A DNA stretch of 64,000 bases from a virus: IMG/VR virus record IMGVR_UViG_3300033997_000141, positions 1-64,000 of that record; one strand, given 5' to 3'. Position 1 is the stretch's first letter; every line of letters begins with the position of its first letter. The notes beneath the pieces were generated by a model. That model worked only from the letters and a program-made list of their open reading frames with translations. It was not told the origin of the DNA and searched no databases. The position numbers and the translations under genes are program-made. Positions 24,275 to 33,345 of the stretch are shown in pieces.

Positions 24275-24988
24275 ATGGAACTCATCGCCACGGACGCGCA
24301 GCAGCTCAGCAAGGAACCCAGGGTCACCCTTTACGAGATCGACATCCGCAGCACGGGTCAGGACGCCGTGCTGCGGTTCACCCCCGTCGTGGACGGCCAG
24401 GAGAGCTGGCCGATCCAGTTCGGCGGCAACGTCTATCAGCGGCTGAGCATCGTGGCCGAGGGCTTCGAGTGGAACGGCACAGGTACGGCGCCGCGCCCAA
24501 CCCTCACGCTGCTGGCGAAGGACTTGGCGTTCCTCAGCCTGGTGGTGAACAGCAACGACTTGGTGGGCTGCCCGGTACGCCGCATTCGCACCTACCGCAA
24601 GTATCTGGACGACGGGTCTTCGCCGGACCCCTCCGCCCACTACCCCATCGACAACTTCAAGGTGGAGCGCAAGTCGAAGCAGGTCCGCAAGGAGCTGACC
24701 TTCGAGCTGTCAACCCCTCTCGATCAGCAGGGCAAAAAGATCCCCGCCCGCCAGGTGCTGCGTGACACCTGCTCGCACAGGTTCCGGTACTGGGCCAACG
24801 GCCAGTGGAACTACCAGGGCGTGACCTGCCCATACGCGGGCGCGGCCATGTACGACCAGGCCGGCAACCCAACCACGGACCCGCTGAAGGCCCGTTGCGG
24901 CAAGAAAATATCAGACTGTGTGGTGCATTTCGGAGAGGACGCTGTTCTGCCTATGTTTGCGTTCCCAGGGGTAGGCCGGGTATCGTAG
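24275..24988 (+). CDS. Minor tail protein L-like, probable Fe-S protein
   Basis: A 237-residue protein homologous in layout to lambda gpL. The N-terminal half is beta-rich (VTLYEIDIRSTGQDAVLRF). The C-terminal half has conserved cysteines at RDTCSHRF, VTCPYAG, KARCGKK and SDCVVHFG. In lambda, gpL carries an oxygen-sensitive iron-sulfur cluster held by such cysteines. It sits at the distal end of the tail. ATG 24275 is 3 bases after the previous stop. Confidence 0.88.
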   Translation: MELIATDAQQLSKEPRVTLYEIDIRSTGQDAVLRFTPVVDGQESWPIQFGGNVYQRLSIVAEGFEWNGTGTAPRPTLTLLAKDLAFLSLVVNSNDLVGCPVRRIRTYRKYLDDGSSPDPSAHYPIDNFKVERKSKQVRKELTFELSTPLDQQGKKIPARQVLRDTCSHRFRYWANGQWNYQGVTCPYAGAAMYDQAGNPTTDPLKARCGKKISDCVVHFGEDAVLPMFAFPGVGRVS

Positions 24989-25011
24989 CGATCAGCGCAG
25001 AGAGGGATATC

Positions 25012-25749
25012 ATGCTGCAACTACATAGGGAACATGTTGAGCAGATCCGCGCAGAAGCGAAGGACTGCTACCCCGAGGAAGGGGTCTGGCTGATCACCGA
25101 AAAAGGGTGCCGCCAAGTCGCCAATATTCACCCCGATCCCGAGGGGTATTTCGACGTTTCCGCAGCGGACGTCACCCGTGCCCGTAAGGAAGGACTGCTG
25201 GCCATCGTCCACAGCCACACTAACGGACTGCACTACCCCTCTGTTGCCGACATGCAGTCTCAGATCAATACGGACGTGCCGTGGGGCTTGCTGATCACCG
25301 ATGGAGAGGACTCGTCGTGGATCCGCTGGTGGGGAGGGAAAACCCCAGACCAGGTAGAGGATCTACTGGACCGCACGTTCTGCCACGCCACAGCTGACTG
25401 CTATGCCCTGGTGCGCGACTACTACCTGGTGAACTTCGGCATCCGACTCAAGGAGTTCCCGCGCGGCTGGCGCTGGTGGGATGACCAGAACCTGCTTGCC
25501 GAAGGCTTCGGGCCCGCCGGTTTCTCGGTGGTGAAGGACCAGCCGCGCGCGGGTGATGTCTGGTTGGCCAGTTTCAGCAGCAAGACCCAGACCGTGAACC
25601 ATTGCGGAGTGCTGCTGGACAACAACCTGACGCACCACCACCCCGGCGCGGGCACCCCGATCAACGCTACGAAAAAGGCCGTCATCGAACCAATTTTCCG
25701 CTACCTGCCGCACATCCAGCTGTGGGTTCGCCATAAGGACTTGGCATGA
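25012..25749 (+). CDS. Tail tip protein K-like, JAB/MPN plus NlpC/P60 peptidase
   Basis: A 245-residue two-domain enzyme. The N-terminal JAB/MPN-like domain has VHSHTNG with a downstream YPSVADMQ, the zinc-metallopeptidase signature. The C-terminal NlpC/P60 domain has the catalytic Cys in ATADCYALVRDYY and His in NHCGVLLD. In lambda, gpK is needed for tail assembly. ATG 25012 follows AGAGAGGG; the open frame extends upstream but overlaps the L gene. Peptidoglycan hydrolysis at entry is a likely role. Confidence 0.88.
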   Translation: MLQLHREHVEQIRAEAKDCYPEEGVWLITEKGCRQVANIHPDPEGYFDVSAADVTRARKEGLLAIVHSHTNGLHYPSVADMQSQINTDVPWGLLITDGEDSSWIRWWGGKTPDQVEDLLDRTFCHATADCYALVRDYYLVNFGIRLKEFPRGWRWWDDQNLLAEGFGPAGFSVVKDQPRAGDVWLASFSSKTQTVNHCGVLLDNNLTHHHPGAGTPINATKKAVIEPIFRYLPHIQLWVRHKDLA

Positions 25750-26315
25750 AGACTCTCTATCTCCACGGGTACCCTGAAACCAAGTTCGGTGGGCCCTTCA
25801 CCCTGGACGTGGCATCTCCACGCGAAGCGATGATGGCTCTGGCCATGCAGCTAGATGGGTTCGCCGAGATGATCCGCGACGGCGCCTGGCACATCCTGCG
25901 CGGCCCCCTCGAGGCTGGTGACGACGATGACGCCGAGCGCCTGGACATGGAGCTGGGCGGTGTCGAGGAGATCCACCTGATGCCGGCGATCACCGGTGCC
26001 GGTAACGGGGGTGTGTTCTCGATCATCCTCGGGATCGCTGCCATCATCGCGGCCCCTTTCACCGGCGGCTGGTCGCTCGGCTTCTACGCGGCCGGCGCCG
26101 GCCTCATCGTTGGCGGTCTGATCCAGATGAGCATCAAGATGCCCGGAGCAGACACCAACACCGAGTCCACTGACGACCGAGCCTCGTTCCTCTTCAACGG
26201 TCCCCGCAACCAGTCCACCCAGGGTGTTGCCATCCCTCGCGGCTACGGCCGCGCGCGCGTAGGCAGCATCGTGATCAGCGCTGGGCTCTATGCGGAGGAC
26301 GTGACCAGTGGCTGA
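25746..26315 (+). CDS. Tail assembly protein I-like
   Basis: A 189-residue protein beginning with a ubiquitin-like beta-grasp region (LYLHGYPETKFGGPFTLDVA). Two Gly/Ala-rich hydrophobic segments follow (residues about 95-130), then a polar tail (SFLFNGPRNQSTQGVAIPRG). This matches lambda gpI. It is coupled to K by ATGA at 25746 and overlaps J by 8 bases. In lambda, I is required for tail tip assembly but absent from the virion. Confidence 0.85.
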   Translation: MKTLYLHGYPETKFGGPFTLDVASPREAMMALAMQLDGFAEMIRDGAWHILRGPLEAGDDDDAERLDMELGGVEEIHLMPAITGAGNGGVFSIILGIAAIIAAPFTGGWSLGFYAAGAGLIVGGLIQMSIKMPGADTNTESTDDRASFLFNGPRNQSTQGVAIPRGYGRARVGSIVISAGLYAEDVTSG

Positions 26316-29300
26316 CCACAACCAGCAGATGCGCATCCACGGCGCGGGCGGCGGCAGCAAAGGCAAGGCCCATACCCCCGTGGAGGCGCCAAACACGCTG
26401 CAAAGCGCGGTCAAGGGACGTATCCTCGACCTGCTGGCCTACGGCCCCATCTACGGCCTGGTGGACGGACTGAAGTCGGTATACCTCGACTCCACGCCGG
26501 TGCAGAACCCAGACGGCACGAACAACTTCTCCGGCGTGGTCATGGAGACCCGAGAGGGATACCCCGATCAGGACATGATCCCTGGTTTCCCGACGGTGGA
26601 GAACAGCATCGAGGTGAACACCGAGGTCCTGTTCGACACCCCGCCGGTGCGCAGCGTCTCGAACAACGACGCCGACGCGGTGCTGATCACCGTGCAGCTG
26701 GCTGCCCTGGTGCGCCAGGAGAGCAACGGTGACTCGGTAGGCGCTGCCGTGACCGTCTACGTGGACACCCGCCAGGGCAACGGGCAGTGGGTGACACGGA
26801 TTGGTGACACGATCAACGGCAAGACCACCTCGCCCTACCCCCGCACCTACCGGGTGAACTTGGAAAGGAACGGCATCGGCAACTACCAAGTCCGCGTGCG
26901 CCGGGGGAACAAGGAGAGTTCCAGCTCCACCGTCCGCGACCAAGTGAACTGGACGCTGCTGACCGAGGTGATCGATCGTCGGATGAGCTACCCCAACATG
27001 GCCATGGTGGGGATCAGCGTGGACTCGAAGCTGTTCGGCAGCTCGCTGCCCAGCCGCAGCTACGACGTGAAGCTGTCGATCGTCAGCGTCCCAAGCAACT
27101 ACGACCCTGCGACCCGCACCTACACGGGCCTTTGGGACGGCACGTTCAAGCAGGCCTGGACGGACAACCCCGCCTGGGCCTACTACGACCTGGCCACCCA
27201 CCCCGTGATCGGCGCAGGCATCAGCACGGTGGACAAATGGTCGCTGTACCGGATCGGCCAGTACGCCGATGAGTTGGTCGATGACGGCTTCGGAGGCATG
27301 GAGCCGCGCTTCACGCTGAACACGGTGTTCTCCGAGCAGGAAGACGCCATCCAGGCCCTCAACACCCTGGCCAGCGCGTTCCGTGGCATGTCCTACTGGG
27401 GTACCGACACCGTGGTGCCGGTGGCTGACATGCCAACCACCCCAGTGAAGATCGTGGCTCCGGCCAACGTGATCGACGGCGAGCTGGAATACTCCGGCAC
27501 CAGTGAACGCGAGCGCCACTCGGTCTGTGTGGTCATGTGGAACGACCCGAACGACGAGTTCAAGGCCGTGCCCGAAATCTACGAGGACCGGGACAGCATC
27601 GACAAGTTCGGCTGGCGTGAGACCCGCGTCACCGCCGTCGGCTGCAGCAGTCGTGGCCAGGCCCTGCGCTTGGCGAAGTGGATCCTGTACTCGGAGCGGG
27701 CCGAGACCCAGTCGCTGACCTATAAGGCCACGCTGGACCACGCAGACCTGCGCCCGGGCGACATCATCGAGGTGGCAGACCCTGACTACCAGGGGGCGCG
27801 GATGGCCGGCCGGATCATGGTGCCAAGCCAGACTGCGCCGGTCCTCGATCAGGTGCCCACAGAGGCTGTGCAGTCCACTCAGGCTGCCTGGTTCCTCAAG
27901 GTGCTCATGCCCGACGGCAGCATCCACACCTCCCAAGTCAGCTCGTTCCAGGGCAACACCGCGCACCTGCTGACCGGGCTGCCTGACCTGTCGATCGACG
28001 GTGCCATGTGGGCACTGTTCAGCCTCTCGTTGCAGCTACCCCAGTTCCGCGTCGTGTCGGTCACCGAGGAGGACGGCGGGATCTACAGTATCCTCGCCAC
28101 CGAGTACGACCCGCGCAAATACGACATTGTCGAGAAGGACCTGATCCTGCCGGATCGTCCCACCAGCATGCTGCCTACCGGCCCTGTGGCCCCGCCCCTG
28201 GACCTGTCCTTCGAGGCGTACACCTACTTTGCCGGGGGCAGCGAGCACCAGGGTCTGATCATCAGCTGGGCGCCGCCGAAGGACGTCCGGGTTAGCGAGT
28301 ATGTGCTGGATGTGAAATCTCCCGCTGACGGTGGTTTCCGCACCGTCTACAACGGCCCAGGCATGTCCTTCGACCTGCGAGACGCCATGGGCGGCGAGTG
28401 GATCATCCGCGTGCGCGCGGTGGCCTCCACCGGCGTGCCGTCGCAGTGGGTGAGCCGCACGGTGCAGATCGCCAACCTGCTGCTGCCGGTGCCGCCAGAC
28501 TCCGTCATCGTGGTCGAGAAGACCTTCGAGATCACCCTGAGCCCGGTCAGCGCCTATCGCACCCAGCTGTGGGAGTTCTACCGCAGCAACGTGCCGCTGT
28601 CGGCCGACCAGATCGAGACCAACGCCACCAAGCTACCCACCGGTACCTACCTGGTTGACGTGGGGCTGCGCGCGAACAGGACTTACTACTACTACATCCG
28701 GGGCATCAACCAGTACGGCGTATCTACCTGGTTCGCCACCCAGGGCACCACCCAGAACAACTTCGACGACATCATGGAAGCCGTCAAGAAGGAGATCATG
28801 GAGGGTGACACCTACATCTGGCTGCAACAGCAGATCGAGACGGTGGCCACGGACGCTGCCAACGCGGTGGTGGATGAGAAGGTGGCCAAGCTGCAGGAGC
28901 AGATCAACAACTTGGTCGATGCCCTGGCCTACGACCCGAAAAAGCCCTACACCAAGTATCAGGTGGTCAAGGGCGCCAACGACGGCATGCTCTGGCAGGC
29001 CACCGGACCGGTGCCGGCCGATCCTTCCGGGGCCAACGGTCCGCCAAACCCCATGTACTGGCGCAACATCGGCGAAGCCACCGAGTCGGTCGATGCTATG
29101 GCCGCCCAGGTCGAAGAGAACCGCGTCGGCATCGAGGAGTTGGACGGCAAGGTCACGGCTTCCGCGCAGCGCGTGAGTGGCCTGGTTGCGGCCGTGCGCC
29201 GGAACGAGGATGAGCAGGCCCAAGGCGCGGCTCAGTCCGCGATCGACGCCTACAAGACCAAGGCCTCGTTCAACCAGAAGATCAAGGTAGTGGCTGACGA

Positions 29301-30024
29301 AGTCAGCGCCACCGTGGAGAAGATCGAGAGCCTGGAAGTGAAGGTGGACAACAACACCGCTTCCATCGTCACCCTCGATCAGGTGGTCACGAACGGGCTG
29401 GCCTCTAACGCCACTGCCCTTCAGACCTTGACCACGGACTACGAGGGCAACAAGGCCACGGTGCAGAACCAGGTGACGGCGCTGTCCAGCGCCCAGAGTG
29501 CCCAGGCCACCCAGATCAGCACGCTGCAGACCAGCGTGGGCAACAACTCGGCAGCCATCCAGGTCCAGGCCGACGCGCTGACCACTCTGGACGGGCGGAT
29601 GAAGGCCTCCTACGGCATCAAGGTGCAGACCAACACCGCCGGGACGATCTACACGGCCGGCATGGGCATCGACGTCACCACCAACAACGGGATCACGCAG
29701 ACCCAGATCGTCTTCCAGGCGGACCGGTTCTCCCTGATCAACGTGGCCAACGGGGTGACCACGCTGCCGTTCCTGATCGACAGCGGCGTCGTCTACATCA
29801 ACTCCGCGATGATCAAGACCGGCTCGATCGACTTCCTGAAGATCAGCGACACCATCCAGTCCGACAACTACGTGGCCAACAGCACAGGCTGGAAGCTGTG
29901 GAAGAACGGCACGTTCGAACTCAACGGTCCAGTGGCCGGCGGCGGCCGCATGAAGATCACCAACCAAGTCATTTTGGTTTATGATGCCAACGGCGTGCTG
30001 CGCGTGCGCTTGGGCATCTGGTGA
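26308..30024 (+). CDS. Tip attachment / host specificity protein J-like
   Basis: A 1238-residue central tail fibre. GTG 26308 has GGAGG about eight bases upstream. The N-terminal section (residues 1-400) is the conserved J hub and contains VKGRILDLLAYGPIYGLVDG. FN3-like beta domains follow around residues 620-830. A helical region (EETVKKEIMEGDTYIWLQQQ area near residue 830) and coiled-coil repeats come next, and a C-terminal beta domain is likely for receptor binding. It is expected to decide adsorption. Confidence 0.92.
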   Translation: MADHNQQMRIHGAGGGSKGKAHTPVEAPNTLQSAVKGRILDLLAYGPIYGLVDGLKSVYLDSTPVQNPDGTNNFSGVVMETREGYPDQDMIPGFPTVENSIEVNTEVLFDTPPVRSVSNNDADAVLITVQLAALVRQESNGDSVGAAVTVYVDTRQGNGQWVTRIGDTINGKTTSPYPRTYRVNLERNGIGNYQVRVRRGNKESSSSTVRDQVNWTLLTEVIDRRMSYPNMAMVGISVDSKLFGSSLPSRSYDVKLSIVSVPSNYDPATRTYTGLWDGTFKQAWTDNPAWAYYDLATHPVIGAGISTVDKWSLYRIGQYADELVDDGFGGMEPRFTLNTVFSEQEDAIQALNTLASAFRGMSYWGTDTVVPVADMPTTPVKIVAPANVIDGELEYSGTSERERHSVCVVMWNDPNDEFKAVPEIYEDRDSIDKFGWRETRVTAVGCSSRGQALRLAKWILYSERAETQSLTYKATLDHADLRPGDIIEVADPDYQGARMAGRIMVPSQTAPVLDQVPTEAVQSTQAAWFLKVLMPDGSIHTSQVSSFQGNTAHLLTGLPDLSIDGAMWALFSLSLQLPQFRVVSVTEEDGGIYSILATEYDPRKYDIVEKDLILPDRPTSMLPTGPVAPPLDLSFEAYTYFAGGSEHQGLIISWAPPKDVRVSEYVLDVKSPADGGFRTVYNGPGMSFDLRDAMGGEWIIRVRAVASTGVPSQWVSRTVQIANLLLPVPPDSVIVVEKTFEITLSPVSAYRTQLWEFYRSNVPLSADQIETNATKLPTGTYLVDVGLRANRTYYYYIRGINQYGVSTWFATQGTTQNNFDDIMEAVKKEIMEGDTYIWLQQQIETVATDAANAVVDEKVAKLQEQINNLVDALAYDPKKPYTKYQVVKGANDGMLWQATGPVPADPSGANGPPNPMYWRNIGEATESVDAMAAQVEENRVGIEELDGKVTASAQRVSGLVAAVRRNEDEQAQGAAQSAIDAYKTKASFNQKIKVVADEVSATVEKIESLEVKVDNNTASIVTLDQVVTNGLASNATALQTLTTDYEGNKATVQNQVTALSSAQSAQATQISTLQTSVGNNSAAIQVQADALTTLDGRMKASYGIKVQTNTAGTIYTAGMGIDVTTNNGITQTQIVFQADRFSLINVANGVTTLPFLIDSGVVYINSAMIKTGSIDFLKISDTIQSDNYVANSTGWKLWKNGTFELNGPVAGGGRMKITNQVILVYDANGVLRVRLGIW

Positions 30025-30046
30025 TGACCCCAATCAAGGAGAGATC

Positions 30047-31840
30047 ATGGTCACATGGGTAAAGACCGGGACGGTCGATGTCACCAACGGCAGCACTACC
30101 GTCATTGGCCACGGCACGATGTTCGTGGACGAGTTCCGGGAAGGGGATGGGTTCGTAGGTCCTGACGACAGGCTCTATGAAGTCCTCAACTTGGTCAGCA
30201 ACACCCAGATGACCCTGGGCAAGGGCTACAACGGCATCACCGAGAACGGCCGGCCCTACGCTGTGATCCCGATCCAGGGCTACCTGCAGCGTACCGCAGA
30301 CATGCTGCGCGAGCTGACCTTGGAGGCTGGTGAGACCATCAGCAGCCCGAACGTCAGTGCGCTGGCGCAAGCTATTGCCGCTGCCAATGGTGTCCTGTAC
30401 TTCACCACCTCCACGACGATGGGTACGGCGCCCAGCCAGGCGTTTGGCCGAGGGTTGCTCAACCTGGCGAATGATGTGGCACTGCGTAATGCAGCAGGGC
30501 TGGAGCCAAGCCAGGCGTATGGCAGGGGGTTTTTGAACTTAGCAGACGCTGCGGCGGGTAGAACGAAGCTAGCATTAGGCACTGCGGCGACCGGCACAGT
30601 GACAACCTCCTGGGCAGACACCACCGCCAACCGGATCACTAAAACCGGAGATTATGGGTGGGGTGCGACTGGACTGACGGACTCCGATCTCGCCATTATC
30701 GGCCACTCTACCGCGTTCAGAGGGTTCAACAGCACGGCGCTACCGACGACTGCTACGCATGTCGGGGTTCATTTACAGCGCGAAGCGGGTGGCCGTGCGC
30801 TGAGCCTTGTAGGCGGTGACTCGGGCAATAAGTTGTACTGGATGAACCGGAACAGCTCTGGCGCGGCTCAACCTTGGAAAGAGGCCATGGCAGTTGGCGA
30901 CTTTGGTATCGGTGGCTATGGTGCCCTCGTTCTGTCAACCGCTATCAATAGCCTCGTGACCACCGGGTTTTATTATTGCAATAGTGCGAACAGTGGCGAG
31001 AACTTGCCTGTTGCAAGCAACGGTTATTTGCTGGTCCACGCACAAGGCCCGCTCTATACCAAACAAACGTTTAGCCACGACACAGATGGCCGGACCTGGG
31101 AGCGCTTCCTCGTCAACAACGTTTGGCAAAATTGGGATCCCGTCCTAAAAGGATCCAACGTAACAGTCAGCGCAGACGACATCGGTGTAGGCCGTTTGTT
31201 GAAGAACGGGGACTGGGGTATTGGCGCCACCAACAACGCTGTTACCGTTGCCGACCTCAACGTAGTTGCGGCGGGTGGTATTCGGAGGGTTACACCGGAT
31301 ACCACCAACAGACCGTCGGGACTCAACTACGGTACTGTTGTTGACACCATGTACGAAAAGAGTTCAGAGAACTGGGCTCAGATGGCGATGTCGATGACGG
31401 AGCCGAGGGCGTGGATACGTTCGCGCATCAACAACGCCGCACCAGCAGTTTCCGAAATCTACACTAGGTTCAATGCTGTCGGAACTGTCTCCCAAGTGAG
31501 CGGAATACCGACCGGAGCAGTTATTGAGCGAGGTAGTAACAGTAACGGGCAATACGTCAAATATGCAGATGGGACAATGTTCCAATGGGGGCAAGTTCAA
31601 TCTGCAAGCCTCGCTGTGTCTACAACAACCGCAAGCGCTATTCCATTCCCTTTGCCGTTTGCGGGCTCTGCCCCCATCATGCCTAAAATATCTGTAGAAC
31701 CCTATTTGAACTGGGACCACTACGGGGCGATTGGTGCCTCAAGTGTTAGTTCGAACGCTATGAACGTCTTTGTTCGAAACGGTGCGACCACCGCACAGCA
31801 ATTTGTCATACGCTGGGAATGTACCGGGCGTTGGTTCTAG
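30047..31840 (+). CDS. Side tail fibre protein
   Basis: A 597-residue fibre. ATG 30047 follows AAGGAGAGATC. Residues 1-115 form the virion-attachment part. Then come two tandem repeats (SQAFGRGLLNLANDVALRNA and SQAYGRGFLNLADAAAG) and a shaft. The C-terminus has YVKYADGTMFQWGQ, a signature of phage fibre receptor-binding ends. From about 30,500 onward base composition is visibly less GC-rich than upstream genes, suggesting exchange of the receptor-binding part. Confidence 0.85.
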   Translation: MVTWVKTGTVDVTNGSTTVIGHGTMFVDEFREGDGFVGPDDRLYEVLNLVSNTQMTLGKGYNGITENGRPYAVIPIQGYLQRTADMLRELTLEAGETISSPNVSALAQAIAAANGVLYFTTSTTMGTAPSQAFGRGLLNLANDVALRNAAGLEPSQAYGRGFLNLADAAAGRTKLALGTAATGTVTTSWADTTANRITKTGDYGWGATGLTDSDLAIIGHSTAFRGFNSTALPTTATHVGVHLQREAGGRALSLVGGDSGNKLYWMNRNSSGAAQPWKEAMAVGDFGIGGYGALVLSTAINSLVTTGFYYCNSANSGENLPVASNGYLLVHAQGPLYTKQTFSHDTDGRTWERFLVNNVWQNWDPVLKGSNVTVSADDIGVGRLLKNGDWGIGATNNAVTVADLNVVAAGGIRRVTPDTTNRPSGLNYGTVVDTMYEKSSENWAQMAMSMTEPRAWIRSRINNAAPAVSEIYTRFNAVGTVSQVSGIPTGAVIERGSNSNGQYVKYADGTMFQWGQVQSASLAVSTTTASAIPFPLPFAGSAPIMPKISVEPYLNWDHYGAIGASSVSSNAMNVFVRNGATTAQQFVIRWECTGRWF

Positions 31841-31851
31841 GAGAGGGTCAT

Positions 31852-32226
31852 ATGCTCATAAAATTCTCCCCCGTCCGCTCTGACAGCGGCGACATACTGA
31901 TCGATGTAGAGGGGGACACCATCCTCGTGGATGGGGAAGTTTTTGACTTCGGGCCAATGGGTATGGGGGACAGACTGCCGTCTGATGCCTGCACCCCTAA
32001 TCCCTTTTTCGGCAATATCACGAGAGGCCCCCACGGCATTGAGCTAATGGTCGTGCTCCCCCATGGAGCTAACGCCTCACACGCCCGACGGTTCCCGGAG
32101 CCAATAATCATGACGGAGCCTGGCAGCGTCTCTGCGCTTTTGCCCCCCTACGACGAGGTGATTACACCCCCGCAGCCTGAAAGCTCCGAAGAACCTAGCC
32201 TGGAGATTGATAATGGCAACAATTGA
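31852..32226 (+). CDS. Fibre-associated protein, probable chaperone partner
   Basis: A 124-residue protein; ATG 31852 follows TAGGAGAGGGTCAT, overlapping the fibre stop. It begins with a predicted beta domain (ILIDVEGDTILVDGEVFDFG) and ends in an acidic tail. Similar small proteins lie between fibre and fibre-assembly genes in other Pseudomonas phages, by memory. It overlaps the next gene by 14 bases. Base composition resembles the fibre C-terminus, so the cassette probably moved as a unit. Confidence 0.65.
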   Translation: MLIKFSPVRSDSGDILIDVEGDTILVDGEVFDFGPMGMGDRLPSDACTPNPFFGNITRGPHGIELMVVLPHGANASHARRFPEPIIMTEPGSVSALLPPYDEVITPPQPESSEEPSLEIDNGNN

Positions 32227-32491
32227 TTGGAGCAGGCTGGTGACCGCAGAGGAGATAGTCGCTGAGGAGTTGGCTATGGCCATCAAAGCCGCACAAGCAC
32301 AAATTTCGGTGCGTAGGTTGACTGCCGACGGCATGATCGGCGCTCTGCAAGACGCTGTAGACCTCGGCGAGGCGACCCCCGAAGAGGAAGCCAAGCTGCT
32401 GGAGTGGAAGCGGTACCGGATCGCGTTGATCCGCGTGCCGAACCAACCAGGTTACCCTATCGAGATCACCTGGCCGGTTGTTCCGGCGTAA
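32213..32491 (+). CDS. Tail fibre assembly protein
   Basis: A 92-residue protein whose C-terminus (LLEWKRYRIALIRVPNQPGY followed by EITWPVVP) is typical of caudoviral tail fibre assembly chaperones. ATG 32213 is preceded by TGGAGATTGATA. It probably helps fold or trimerise the fibre encoded at 30047. Confidence 0.75.
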   Translation: MATIDWSRLVTAEEIVAEELAMAIKAAQAQISVRRLTADGMIGALQDAVDLGEATPEEEAKLLEWKRYRIALIRVPNQPGYPIEITWPVVPA

Positions 32492-32512
32492 CGCAGTAGC
32501 AAGGAGGCTGAC

Positions 32513-33031
32513 ATGGCGAGGATTTCGATTGATGAAGCTGGTGGCCAGAACGTCGTGGCGTACCTCGACATGTTGGCCTTTGCGGAAGGCACGTCTACCT
32601 CGCGCTTCACGCGCGACGACGGGTATGACGTGATGGTGGGCGGGATCGATCTGACCCCGAATGACGGCGTGGATGACGCGCCGAAGACGTTTAGCAGTTA
32701 TGCCGACCATCCTAACAAGCTGATCACAGTGAACACGAAGGGACTGAAGTCAACCGCAGCCGGCCGCTACCAGCAGCTGTCACGCTACTGGCCCGCGTAC
32801 AAGAAGCTGCTGAAGCTGCCCGACTTCGGGCCCGTCAGCCAGGACAAGCTCGCGATCCAGTTGATCCGCGAGCGGCGCGCACTCGATGACGTGAAGGCTG
32901 GCCGCATCGAGGACGCGATCTACAAGTGCAACAACATCTGGGCTTCGCTCACGGGGTCCAAGTACGGCCAGAAGACCTGGCCGCTGGCGACCCTGATGAA
33001 GGTCTACTTGGACAAAGGCGGTAACCTCTGA
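32513..33031 (+). CDS. Endolysin, lambda R-like lytic transglycosylase
   Basis: A 172-residue soluble muralytic enzyme. Signatures of the lambda R / GH104 family are clear: FAEGT near residue 22, GYDVMVGG, FSSYADHPNKLITVN, the block STAAGRYQQLSRYW, and ALDDVKAGRIEDAIYKCNNI. The glutamate in FAEGT is the likely catalytic acid. No signal peptide, so it needs a holin. ATG 32513 follows AAGGAGG. Its stop overlaps the next gene by TGATG. Confidence 0.93.
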   Translation: MARISIDEAGGQNVVAYLDMLAFAEGTSTSRFTRDDGYDVMVGGIDLTPNDGVDDAPKTFSSYADHPNKLITVNTKGLKSTAAGRYQQLSRYWPAYKKLLKLPDFGPVSQDKLAIQLIRERRALDDVKAGRIEDAIYKCNNIWASLTGSKYGQKTWPLATLMKVYLDKGGNL

Positions 33032-33345
33032 TGCCGGTGGGATTGCAAACGTGGGACGCCTCTGGACGGTTAATGCTTGATGCCACAAACCGGATTGGAC
33101 GGATCTTGACCTCCTTCAACACCGGAGGTTCTAACGGGTCGGTAAACGTCCCAGGATTGGTAGGAGCTGGCACGCCGTTCTACTACGTGACAGTTGATCT
33201 CGACAACCTCGTCCAGTGTGCATTCCCCGCAGTCAGCATTTCTGGCAGCACAGTCAGCTGGACCTTCATTGACTACGAGCGGACCTTGTACCCCTACGGC
33301 GCGGCCCCTAGGATACCTGTCACGGTCAATGTTGGAGTGTACTGA
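33031..33345 (+). CDS. Putative virion-associated protein, module gene 1 (right copy)
   Basis: A 104-residue beta-prone protein, paralogue of the one at 2762-3064 (shared GLxTxxxxGxLxxxxTxxIxRxL and GSxxVPG). Inserted between endolysin and Rz genes, and coupled at both ends through TGATG overlaps. Because lysis genes surround it, an entry or lysis accessory role cannot be excluded, but similar proteins elsewhere are usually called structural. Confidence 0.65.
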   Translation: MPVGLQTWDASGRLMLDATNRIGRILTSFNTGGSNGSVNVPGLVGAGTPFYYVTVDLDNLVQCAFPAVSISGSTVSWTFIDYERTLYPYGAAPRIPVTVNVGVY

